Of a stretch of DNA of 64,000 nucleotides, positions 29,901 to 42,400 are shown piece by piece. The notes beneath the pieces are model-generated. The model was given only the letters and a program-made list of their open reading frames with translations. It was not told where the DNA came from and made no database searches. The stretch covers positions 2,604,001 to 2,668,000 of the forward strand of contig JAZBQD010000028.1 of NCBI GenBank assembly GCA_036583965.1, given 5' to 3'. Made by a program: the position numbers and the translations under genes. Source of the DNA: Prunella strophiata. Its lineage: Eukaryota > Chordata > Aves > Passeriformes > Prunellidae. Position 1 is the stretch's first letter, and each line of letters begins with the position of its first letter.

Positions 29901-30960
29901 AACACCAGGATCTGCTCACCAGCTGTTGTATGGGAGCACAAGCCACATTCAGTCCCTCAGTGCTGAACCAAAAAGGGCACAATTCCCCAGCCATGGGATC
30001 AGAGGGGAAAAATGAGAGCAATCCCCATTCCCATCCCCTCCCAGCAGCAGGGAAGGCAGCTGGACCCAAACTCCTTCCCAGACTGTTCACTCCCCTGTGC
30101 TGGGCAATCTCCATGCTCACACCTCATGGAGAGAAGCAGCAGCTTCAAAGGTGCAGCAGCTTCTCTGTTATTATATGACAGCATAGGACACATCGGGGTA
30201 TCAGAATTAAACAGAGCAAGGGATGGCCAGAGAAAGTTACTTTAGTCCTGCAGGCAAAAAAAAAAAAAAAAGGCAAAACTGCTGGCCTGAAGTGGCCAGT
30301 CCCTTCACTATCTCCCACTACAGCCTACGTGCCTGTATAAATACTGTTTTCTTGGTATTTTAAGGGGCATTTTTTTCCCTTTAGGAGAAGTGGTGCTGCC
30401 AGGGAAAACAGCACACTGACACAAAACCAGAGAATTTGCCTGTGCTTAAAGACAAGATGGAAGAGGGAAAAGAATTTTCAAAGCTAAACACAGTTCTTTC
30501 ATCACATCTTAATTCTGGGCTGTGAGAAACCCTTATTTATTAACAGTAATATGTTAGGTCATTCAACCATTAAATTTCAAGAATGTGCCCATTAACAAGT
30601 CTGCTGATTAGGATTAATTAGGGAGTGGAATTTCTTACATGGTACCTGATCACAGAGTTTAGAGGAAATACAAAAATCTAACAAGAAATCACAGCTCCTA
30701 CAACAAAGGAATCAAACTGCAGATACTGAAATATTTTATACAAAGCTAGGTTTGCTTCAAGAGCCCTTGAGGCAGTCAGGCAGTGCCCAGGGCCAGAGGA
30801 GAAGCAAGGTCCAGCACCCACCTGGGAAACTGCCCTCAATTTTTGTCCCTGAAGAGCCCAAATGCAGCAGAGCCCACTGGGGACTCATCTGCCACATGTG
30901 CCCTCAGCAGTGCTCTTGATGGAGGCTTCCATGGCAAAAATCCTGCTGAGGACTCACAGC
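23946..30960. other. Intergenic region between convergent 3' ends
   Basis: About 7 kb with no exon or RNA gene I can support. GC-richer patches at about 24490-25140, 26640-26840 and 27500-27680 contain spurious open frames on both strands. A 16-base poly-A run lies near 30257. Confidence 0.6.
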
Positions 30961-31085
30961 ATAGTTTGGGTTTGGAAGGGGCCTTTAAAGGCCATCCAGT
31001 CCAACCCAGCTGCAATGAGGTTAATAAACCTTCCAAATCCTGCACATACCAGAACTTTCCAATAATCTAACTCCAAAACTTCCTG
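30960..31085 (-). mobile_element. CR1 LINE 3' scrap, antisense
   Basis: Plus-strand wording tttgggtttggaaggggcc followed by gccatccagtccaacc is the inverted CR1 3' end. Decays after about 125 bases. Confidence 0.7.
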
Positions 31086-31297
31086 AAATTAAAAAGAAAC
31101 AAAGTTAGTCCCCATACAATCCATCCAGCCTTGGTATCACTGGCATCTTGGTATCTTCATTTCTAACAACATAGCAGCAGCTCTGTCATTTAAAATATAC
31201 ACATTACTAATTACTATAATTAAAACCAAACAGCTTTAAATGTTAAAAAAATATTTATTTCAATTCTGTATACAAAAAATGTCAAAACAACTGAACA

Positions 31298-33338
31298 TTT
31301 ATTAGTACTGACAGTTTTTGTGAATATTTAATGGCATGTATGTCTAAGCTAACTTTACAAAACCAAGTGCTTATAGAATTGTAATTGGGTTTTTGATTTT
31401 CCTTAAGTATCATTTTTACCTGACTAGCAGCACATCCTGTGCTTTTAAATAAGAAAAATATCAGAGTTTAGCACACACAGTATGTTACACTGCAACTTTT
31501 GACCAGAGCATTAAAGAATTCTGAGGAACCAATGCTACATCCTTCTCATTTACATCCAATTATTATCTGTTGAGAAAAATAAGCAGGTTTTTGAGACTTA
31601 TTTTCAGTGAACATAAAAAAGTTGGCCTTCTATAAAAGTGTCTGCTGTTTTATTCTATGGCTATTGCAGATATATACAAAACCAACCAAGCCCAAGAACA
31701 CACCAGAAATCAGCATTCTGTCTGTACCTGGAGTCCCATTGCAGCTGTGCCTGTTGTGTCCCAAAACCCCAAGCCCAAAGTCTGCATCCTGATATTGTGC
31801 TTTCCCTAGCAAACAAGTTTCCCTTACATACATTAGCTACAAACAGAAAGGGTAGGTACTATTTATTTAAAGAAAACAGTAAAAAATTTCCTTTCAGGAT
31901 ATTTTTCTGTATGAAATATACAGCACTGTTTTTTATATTCAAAAAATAACCTCATAGAAAAGTAGACTTCATAAAGCACAGGTTGGTGAAACCCTTAAAC
32001 TGCTTATCTTAATCCTCTATGCCATCAGTGCTGATGAGGAGATTCCAACAGGTCTGTGTCAAAAGCCAATAACCAAATTATTCTTCTTCAATCACATCTC
32101 TCTGCAATAATTTTAGAGGAACATCCCCAAGTTCTTTCATTCTGAGGACAAAATGCCTGGACAAGGAGTGATCTCCAGGGTGACACTGGAACCAAAGCCT
32201 TGAGGAATGATCAGTTAACATTAAGAGGCAGCAGTGCCCCAAGCAGGACAGCCTTGTGTGGAGGGTGTGCCCAGAGGGACAACTGAGATCTCAGATCTCC
32301 TGTCAACTCCTCTGGCTGGGTAAGGAAATTCTCAAAAATGAAGAATTCAAGGTAGCCTGTGTTTAGGCATGATCTCCACAAGTCTACAAATTCTCAGGTC
32401 AGAGATTAGTCCTTCAAAAAAGATAAATATTGAGAAATAGTGGAATTTTTAAAGCTGCATGAACAGCATATACAAAATAAAATTTCCAAGTCTTCTTAGA
32501 AAGGGAAATAGATGCTTTAAAAAAAGTGTATTATTAAATAAATATACGCTTTGTATGGCATAGCCACATACCTTTACACAAAACTCCTAACAAATTATTT
32601 CAGCTCTGTAAAGGGCAGCAGTTTTTGATTTAGAACATAAATATTAAGAAAGGCTTTAGGAAAACATAAGTAGTTACAACTCAGTTTTATCTCATCCAAG
32701 CTCTAGATAATATGGTGTAAGGAAGACTGCAACACTGAAGTTTGTATTCAATAATTCCTTGGTAAGGACAGCAGAGGAAGGATAGCTGCAACTATTTGTC
32801 TGCTCAAGAGCTTAAGCTTAGATTCACATGACCCAGCCACTGCCATTACAGCAATCTTTTCAAATGTCATTTCACATGGTAATGCCAAAAAATGAGCAGG
32901 TCATCACAGATAACTGAGAAAGGTTTGTCAGGAAAAATTGCATAGTATAAAAGTTACATAGAAAATGTAACATTTCAGCTGCAATGGATGAAGAAAACCT
33001 GTTGTCTCAGAACATCAGCAGTCAAGAAGCCAAGGAATTCTTAAAGCTATACAAAATAATTTAAGAAAAAAAGACAGTTTGGTAAAACCACCAGTCTTCT
33101 TCCATTTAAGGTGCATTAAGATGGAGACAGCCAAAGATCACATTTTGATTCTTATCTCCCATTTCTTATTCAAGTTCCAACTTTGAGTCAGAACTCACAA
33201 AATCCTATGCAGTTTTGGAACAAGTAGTAAAAATAATGGAAAAAAGATTATAAATTATTCTGTAAAATACAGATCACAAATAAATCTGTGAATATTTTGG
33301 TAAGTCTGAATAGCACTTTACATCAACACCTGCCAACT
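31298..33338 (-). other. RHBDD1: RHBDD1 3' UTR (end estimated)
   Basis: AT-rich non-coding sequence following the RHBDD1 stop on the minus strand. Minus-strand AATAAA (TTTATT on plus) lies at 31862-31867, 31298-31303 and 31254-31259. The 31298 signal is followed on the minus strand by GT-rich bases and is a reasonable end. None lies closer to the stop. Confidence 0.45.
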
Positions 33339-33454
33339 TCATCGTCTGTCAAACCTACGAAGCCTTTGCCTTCTCATATCCTCTTCTGAGTTCTCAGGTG
33401 GGAACCAAAACCCATAAGGTCGCTGCTCATAATTGTGTGTTCTTCCACCAAAAT
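33339..33454 (-). CDS. RHBDD1: RHBDD1 last coding exon
   Basis: Acceptor ttgtcttgtag (minus strand) before 33454; 116 nt including TGA at 33339-33341. Encodes FGGRTHNYEQRPYGFWFPP and the arginine-rich MRRQRLRRFDRR tail, the VCP/p97-binding motif in the human protein. Confidence 0.95.
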
Positions 33455-36400
33455 CTACAAGACACAATGAAAAACAACTGTTATTTTGCTCTGTAATAGG
33501 AGAAAAATGCACATATATCCTGTAAGCCAAAGCGTCACAACACAAAGGAGACAGGGAATTGAATGTTTTCAATTCTGATGGTTTCAGGGCAATTACAACG
33601 TCCAGAAACTGCTCTTAAAGACACTCAAATAAAAAGAAAAACCAAAACCAGAAACTCCTCCAAACAATAAAGCTACCACCACCCAAAAAACCACCCCTAA
33701 CCCAACAACAAAACCAAACCAAACAACAAACCACAACAAAAAGAACATCTAACAAGTATTAACCCGTTAAGAATAACAAGTATTAACAAGTATTCACATT
33801 TTTCACGATCCCTACTTTACACAGTGAACTCCAGAATGTTAAACTATTTCAGTGTTCCTCAGCAGTTGCTTCTGGTAAAAGCAGCTTTTATGTTTGCTTT
33901 TAGTACCGAGTCCAACATGTGCAGACCCACAGCAGATGCACACACAGCTCCCACCCCCAGCTGGAGCAGTTTCACAAGGGAAGGACACGTGGCAGCCCAA
34001 CCATTCCAACTGTAAGCAAAATAATCTGAGCAGCAGGAGCACAGCCAGCCCCACAGCTCTGGGCCCTGGCACCCCAAGGAGCCAGGACAGGCCCTTCCAG
34101 CAGCTCTCCAGAATTCACATAAGGCACCGGCAAAGAAACAAGGCAGGGCTTGGTTACACACAGCAGCTACAGCTGAGGGGCTCTGGGAAACAAAGTCACA
34201 GTCTGCCTTCTGAGCAGAATTACTGTGCTAAGGACAAGCAAATTTGCTTTAAAGGTAATAAAACCTTTGTAACAGTCAGCATTTCTTAAGCTTTCACCTG
34301 CCCCACATAGGGTTAAAACTGCATTGTAATGCTGTAATTTAAGAATTGATTTTTAAATCATCATAATTGAAGCTACTTGCATTTTTAAAAAATTCTTTCC
34401 GGTAGTGAAATTGTCACCTAAATATCAAAGTTTCTTATAAAAACATTTATTTTTCTATACAGAATCCCAGGTTAATTTTTATTTTAAGAAAACAGATAGC
34501 ACTTACACAGTTAAGACAAGTCTTTGCATAGTCCCCATAAAATATGCTCAACACTACAAATATATACATGTGCTTTAATAATCACTAGTAATAGAATGAG
34601 GTGTTATAAAAAAAGATGAAAAATGCTCTTTTATATATTGACCCAAAAATAGAAGGCTAGACAATATATTTTGACAAGCTTTAGGTTGAAGAAAAGATCT
34701 TTTTTTACATCAAACAATATGGTGAACAGCAAAGTCTGAATGTTTTAAATACATGTATTTGTATCTGCATGTAGATATTTAAATTATCCTGTTACCTAAA
34801 ATAGTTCCCTGACACCTTTTTTCTTTTAATTACTGCAGAAATATTAATGAAATAACACCTTCATCTCATCAAAATATTTATAAGCCACAGTGTTCAGAAA
34901 TGGTAATTAGGCCACTGCTACTACTGAAACACCACCTGCCATCTGTGCAAGAAACCAACACAGGCTTTTCAACACATCAGCAAAAACAAATTAAAGACTA
35001 ATGGAATCTAAGACTGCATTCAAAGGATATGAAAAACTGCAGCAACACTGGATGACAGACAAAACCAAAGGATATAGTAGAAGAAACTTAGAACAAAACA
35101 TTAACCCTTCCATGGCATATTTTACAAATTTATTGTGAACTAGAACCATGTCTGTGAATACAGAAGACTGAGACCCCCATTCCTATCCTCTCCCTCTGTG
35201 TAGGAGTTTCTTTGGTTACTTAAGTTCACAATTAAAGCACTTTGGAGCAAAAGAAAATCATTGTAATTGCAACTGATGTAACTACACCTGTATTAATGCA
35301 ATGCCACAGAAGTGTTACAGCAAACATTCTCACTTGATTTTTTCCTCTTCTCTGAAGTTATGACCTTATTTTTAGGTTAGATAATAGGATTTACAAGACA
35401 ATTTCTGTAAGATTCAGGAGGAATATATCAAGCTACAAAACTGTTAAAGTCTCACTAGAAGAAATATGCAATTAGGTCTGATAAGAGTAGTGTAGCAAAT
35501 AAATAGCAGAGGTATCACAAAGCAGTATGTCTGTATTTCTTTTTCATGCCAGCTTTAGTTGTGTTAAAGAACAATCTAGAACACTTCAGTTGAACAGATG
35601 ACCATTTTCAGTATCACCATGAATGTGGTATCCATACAAATATACAAACACTGAAATACCCATCCAAAGAACAGACACTTCTCATTTGTACAAAAACTCT
35701 TACTTCTGGAGAGCCTTTGCTGTAGAAGTTAATCACAGACAGCAGTAATCTCTTATGAACCCAGCAAGGACCACACAGCTAACCAAAACAAAGAGCTCTG
35801 ATCTGGATATTTGATCAAATGTCATAACAACTTCTAACACGTGCTTGGCTTTCATTTATACCAGTTTTATATGAATTATCTCTTCCATAAATAGTTATAA
35901 CTATGTTATAAGAACAGAATATAATTAAAGTTTACTAACCAGCACTTGGTTGTGCTACAGATCACATACAGTGTAATATACTGAACACCTGACTTGCCTT
36001 GCTTTTTAATGCAAAAATACCAATGTTTAAAGTGTTCTAGTTAAGAAAATGGGAGCTATCTTCATTTACAAACATCCAGGGTTTTTTTTTCCCACACAGA
36101 ATCAATGATGTTGGAAAAGACCTTTGAGATCATCGAGTCCAACCTATGATCCAACACCCCTTGTCAGGCAGACTCTGGCACTGAGTGCCACATCCAGCCT
36201 TTTCTAAAAAACCTCCAGGGATAGTGACTCCACAACCTCCCTGCATAGCTCATTCCATGGTATTTTTGATGCATTTGGGGGTAGAAGCTGCAAACTGGAG
36301 GGCAGCAAGAAGCCAGAGTCAAAAGCCCAGTGTTGCTTTACTCATTTCATCTCTTCCAGCCAATGAGTAGCCAAGTCTTTAGGTCTAATCAAACTGTCTT

Positions 36401-39400
36401 ATGATTTACTGAGTTGTACAGAGAATTTTAAGGAAAGGCAGTGCAGGCATTTTTACTCCTTTTATAATTTAGCAGGACTAGAAGACTTCCAGAAAGAGCT
36501 GACACACACAAAACATAGCAATCTTTTCACTGTTTTGTGTTTCACTAGAAGTTAGACAGCAACTACAAATGAATAAAAAATATAAAATAGCAAAACTGCT
36601 TTTATTCTTTCCTGCCCTTCCCTCTGCAAAATGCAGACTTGCTATACAGTCTGAGAGCTTTGGCTTTTTGTACTTATCACTGCCCCATTTCTTCCTGCTC
36701 AATTCCAAGTAGACCACATTCATCAGCCTTTGCTATTGTTTCTAACACAGCCCTTTCCGTTTCTGTCAATGTATGAAAAGAATTTTGCCATTCTATGAAG
36801 CAAACAATTCTTCCTGGTGCTAATGCCAGTATGTCTCATCTACAGACTTGAACACAGACTGGTAAAGAAGAGTGATGGAAGTAACTACTGTTTCTGTGCT
36901 ATGCTTAGGAACAGCTGACAAATGAAAAATCAAATTAGCAAGGAAGTAGCTGAGGGTAATGAGTTTAGAAGGAAAGTAACATACAGTGAATCCAGACATA
37001 GCTGGATTGTTACAAGAGCAAGCCAGAACACTCTTGAATAGTCTCTCTGTTTTTAAAAGGAGATGGTAAAATTGAGAAATACACAAAACCATTCTCTCCC
37101 CAAAAGTCTGATAATTTGTTTTGGTTAGGAGAGGAGATGGCTAAAGACTTAATCTTTAATCCCTTCATACTTAAGGATTTTTATATTTATTTTAATCATG
37201 CCTCAAAATCTCATCCTTTCCTGTATCAGTATCACCAAAATAAACTCTTTGAAGTAACAAATTGTTAAAAGCACACTGGTAACATTTTTAGAAAGCATCA
37301 ATCACCACCTTATAAGCCAAAATCTTACTGCACACTCAGCTCATCCATTTGCTACAAATAATCAATGCTACAATGCAGAAGTAAGAGGATAGAGACCACT
37401 GCTGGACTTGATGCTCTTCTGCAAAGAATTAAGGGGATTAGTTTTACAGCTACCATTTAGCTGGATACTGAAAATACTCCAGGAGAGATGGCATAAAATA
37501 ATCTCACTGCATTCTCCAGATGTTAATTCACCTAAAACAAGGCTAAACTGATTATTAACTGAAAATGGTTGATGCATTAAATTAATTATGTCTTTCTTTC
37601 CCAAGTATTGAAAGGAATTTACTAACCAACTCAAAAAACCCTACATAAACTGCTACTTAACCAGTCCCTAGGCTAAGACAGACTGACAGCTATTCCTCTC
37701 CTGAGTAGTAAGAAAGCTATGAATAACTTCAGTTAGAAGAATTTCAGGTGGGCTGTATATTTATCATAATGTAGTAGAAGTATTTTGTTGAGCTGCAAAT
37801 AGCAAGGTATACTTTTCCTTAGAAAATGAGTAATTTATTCAAGTCAGACATAAAAAAAAGAGTTCAGAACATAATTTTTCAAATGGTCCCAATGAAAAAA
37901 ATGTAAACTATGTACATAATCTATAGAATTAATCTAATGATAAACTAAAGTTAAAATAGTAAATTATAGGTAAATCTAAAACTAGGAATATTCACTGACC
38001 TTAGTTTACCAGTAAAAATTCCCAGACTAAGTTTGTTAGCATTTGCAGGAATCTTACATAAACCATAAAAACCATTTTGCTTTCCTGTTACTGCATTTGT
38101 GCTTGCGTAACAAAGACCCACAGCAACAAAGGAACTCTGAACAATGTCCCTTTCCCAGTGCCAAGCCTGAGACACCCAGATGGATGGAGGGAGATACCAA
38201 TGCACACTGGAGCCACTCCCCAGCAGCTCCCACTTTCTCCAAGGCTGAGGAGATGCTTTTGTGCAGCCCACACACAGCTCCTGCTAACGATGCCCACAGC
38301 TGGGAAGCAGAAGTGCTGTTCTGCAGCAAGGTGACCCTGCCAAACCCACAGTGAAAGGACCAACTTTTGTTCCTTTATGAACAAGTTACTGAGGGAAATA
38401 AGTATTTCCAGAGACCACTGAAGTCAGATAAAAGACTCCCATTTGTATCCACTGGGTCTTGGATCAAAACACCAAGAGGTCTCCACCTCATATGCAAACC
38501 ATGCTTTTAAAATAGGTGTAGTGTGTCTATGAATGCAAACCATTCCTACTGACATCCAAGATTTAACTCTTTTTAGTGTTTTCCTCCTATTTTAATTGTC
38601 TTCAGCAGTTGAAACAATTGCAAGAAGGAAACCATCCAAAAGAACTGGCAGTACCTGCCAATCTGTATTTGCATATTTAGGAACTCTCAGAAAAAAACAC
38701 TCACCATTCTGCATACATTTCAGCACCAAAATCTGAATCAATTCTAATCTCAAAATCCACTGTAGCAAAAGCAAGAACCTATGTCACCAGCTATGCCACT
38801 TTATTGCCATGGTGAAAGGCTCAGTGGTTCATTTATCTCTTCTGGTGAACTTTGATCACCATTGTAAGAGAATTGAGAGTTTTTTGGTTCTAATTTTCAG
38901 CAAACCTCTTATCCTACATCAACCACTGTATTTACAAAGAGACAGATGGAAGAAAATTCATTAAATATTTCTAAAATAATTCTGACTATGCTTCTTGTTG
39001 CAAGTGGTCTGCTTCTTATTCTGGTACAAAAAACTTTCAGTGAGGAAATTATAAAATTCACTGATTCATTTTCCCAGAAATTTGCTTAAGAAAGTGCTGG
39101 TGATCAGATCATAGAGCACAGCTGCAGTTTTAGAAAGATATGTAGAAGATGAGGTCTGCTCAATGGGTTTTGCAAGAAGTGTGTTGGGTACCATAGTATG
39201 GATTTCAGGAAAAAAAAAAAAAAAAAACCAACCAAAAGAAAATCCACCACAAAAATTGTATCTAATTCTCAAAGTCTAAATCCCAGCATATGATTCATGA
39301 AATTTATTTTAATCTGAAACAATGCACAGCATATTTGAGCTACATAATCTGCTTTAAGGTATTTCTACAGAACACCACCATATTCAAGTGCAATGACTGG

Positions 39401-42400
39401 CATTTCTGTAATTGCTGAAAGAACAGATAACACTGGAAATACAATATATAGCACTTCTCCAGTTTCCTCACATAGATTTTATTCTTATATTACAATCTTC
39501 CATGGGCTGGCAAATTTCAAAGACTCCAATAAAACATCCTGTCTCAGTACCAACAAACAGACATGGGAACAGACATGTTTTCTTCCAGGGAACAGGTAAG
39601 CCTGATACCCAGGTATTTCCTAACTGCTCCAAATGACTCTGACTAACCAACACCTGGCCATCTAAAAGCTTTTGAGTGGAGAGGTATTTCTTGGTTTAGT
39701 TTTAAATCAAAAGCAATGAAATGCAGAAACAGTAAATGATAAAATGTAAGAGGAATGTCTATACCTGATACTTTTAGGTATTTCTCTTCAATCACAAACT
39801 ATAAAGATTATCATCCTCCATGTTTTAAAAGCTTAGTCTTTTGTGGAAAAACACCAGCTTGCAAAGGATTCTTAACATTATTGACATTGAAAGTCAGACA
39901 CTTAGAAGTTCAACTCACAAAAAATCCCAACACCCACCACAACAAAAATCCAAACCCACATCCCACACTGATCAAGATACTTCTTCTGAGCAGAACAGCA
40001 AGCACACAATAGATCACAGACTTGGTTATACTGGGGTTACATTAAGGGTGGCTGGTAAAGCCAGTATTAAACAAAAATGTCAGCCATATATTTGAACTTC
40101 ATAGTAAAAGGAGTGTAAATATCAAAGGCTATGACTTTTTAAAATCCAAAATTATTTTCCTAAGTAAAGGAAGAATTATTGAAATTTGAAACCAATATAA
40201 AACTATGAGACTAACAATAATATTTCAAAAGAAACCCCAAATCAAACTAAACCAACAAACTCTGGAGAGAAAACCAATTAGTGTTCTTTAAATGGTTTCT
40301 TGTTTGAGGCAACAACATAACTTCAACTGAGAATGGAAAAAACATAAGTAGCAATTCCTTTCAACAAAGAGACCTAAATCACTAAAATAGTTTCACAGTC
40401 TTAAAACTGATGCCTCCACAGATCTCAAACAAGCCTAGCAATTTCTTTCCTTGCATTAGACTCTAATTACTATTATTATAGAAATTTTCAGGATATTGCA
40501 TAAAAATAGATCTGCAGTTCAGGAATGGCTGAATGTGGAATAAACAGAAATGCTGTATCTTCAGGGTGAGTTCAGAGAACAGTATCTACTAAGCTTAACT
40601 TCAATGCATGTCTTAACAAAAATTAGTTTTCAGTTGTGGACAGCAGCTGATACCAGGAAATTCTGTATTATGTTATGAATTCTTTATTAGCTTAGCAGGA
40701 TACTATCACATCAATTTATAGGGATGGATCAACATTCTATATCCATAATGGTACATTTTGTGGCCTAGAAGCCATAATAAATGTACTTGTCCAAATAAGG
40801 ATAAAAAAGATATTATTAATCAACTGAAATTATTGGAGTACTCTGTTGTCCAAGTTACAGAGCAGCTGTGATGGTTTAAATGTCATAGTTGGGGAAAAAA
40901 ATTAATAAGAGAACCCTAAATTGATTGTGGTACCTGCTATTAACAACCTATTTCAAATTATTTTATGTAATTTTTTGTCATGTTAAGTACCTGTTTCATC
41001 ATCCATGTAATTGCAAGAGTCTCTGAATGTTGATGCTTTAGGGAAAACGTATCATGTTCAAAGGATAGTGCTCATTCAAGCTAATTATTTTTCAAACTAA
41101 CTGACAGGGAAGAATATCCTAATTGCCCATTAGCACAGCAAATTTCATCTCATCCTTTGTGTCCCTGAAACAGGTGTGATCAGTGACATGCTCTGTGTTA
41201 TGTTCTTTGTGAAATAAGACATCTGCCTACAGGCAAACTGAACCTTTACACAGCTTGCTTAAGGATGTATTTTAAGAGCTCAAATCTTAGGTCTTGCTTG
41301 TCCAAACCAAAGTGTTCCAGCAGGCAGGAGAAAGAGATGCAAAATAAAGCAAGATCCCTACATATCTGATCATGCACCAAATTCTACTGGAAACTATATA
41401 TGATGCTGCCTTTTCCTGCTTCACTTGCCTGTGAGGCTTAAAAACTGTAACCAGCACTGAAACCAGGCACTACCAGAGTGTCAAGAAATGCTGCTTTTGG
41501 CAGGGAAGTCTGAAGTGAAACTTGGTTTTGCCACAGCAATCTACTAGTGAGGTACTAGTGAAATTCATTCTTGTCTCTCATCAAAGGACATTCTCCAAAA
41601 AAACCATATTCCCTCTTATAGCACAAAAATTATCTTTGTTCAAAAACACAAGCAGATAAAAAAATACATCTTACCTGGAGTGTTGGAGATTATTTAAGGC
41701 TACAAATGAAAATTGCAGATGTTTCACAGTGATACATGTAAGCTTTTGAAGTGCATACTGTCTACTTAGTTATATTATAATCTCATCACTGTTATTCATA
41801 TTCTGTTTTCTTGATAGCTTCAAAAACTCCACAAAAATGGCTCATTCTTTCATCATCTCAAAATGCTTAATATTAAAAGCTTTGAAGGATTTCTTTCTCA
41901 AACTCAATGTTAAAAATTATGCAAAATATCATCTTAAAAAGACAGTAAAATAGACAATACCCCTTACAAAAAAGCTCATTTTTTATCAATTCCTTCCCAA
42001 AATTACAAGATATGTCCAAACATAAGTCATGAGGAATACATCTTATTTCCCTCCTAAGTCCCTTTATGTATGAATCATAACTTAAGAGATAAAAATGCAA
42101 TAAAATTCCTACCTCTTTCATTAAGACTGTTTAGCACTGCCCTTTCAAGCTGTTCTTCTTCAGTGAGCCCACCTGTATAATCAAAGTAGCTCCTTGGAGT
42201 TCTGTATTGATAATCTGGATAATAGCCATAATACTCTGTAAAATGAATCAAAAAATAAAATAAATTGCTGCTACTCAGCAAGTGTGAAATCAGATATTAT
42301 CTTCTTGCTTTCTTCCACAAATTGTTTTAATTTGGGAAAGAAAAAAATTATTAGGGTTCAATTACTTATACAATATATGCCATGAATTAACTTCTAATTT

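Larger units (their letters stand above)
33455..42112 (-). other. RHBDD1: RHBDD1 intron, 8.7 kb
   Basis: Longest intron in the window. Holds A/C-rich low-complexity DNA at 33620-33745, a CR1 fragment near 36.1 kb, an 18-base poly-A run near 39210, and a possible 25-nt cryptic exon at 41675-41699. Otherwise nothing recognised. Confidence 0.75.

Noticed and set aside
33894..34289. 131-codon plus-strand open frame near the RHBDD1 last exon
   Set aside because: Antisense to an RHBDD1 intron, with no family resemblance and competing open frames on the other strand.
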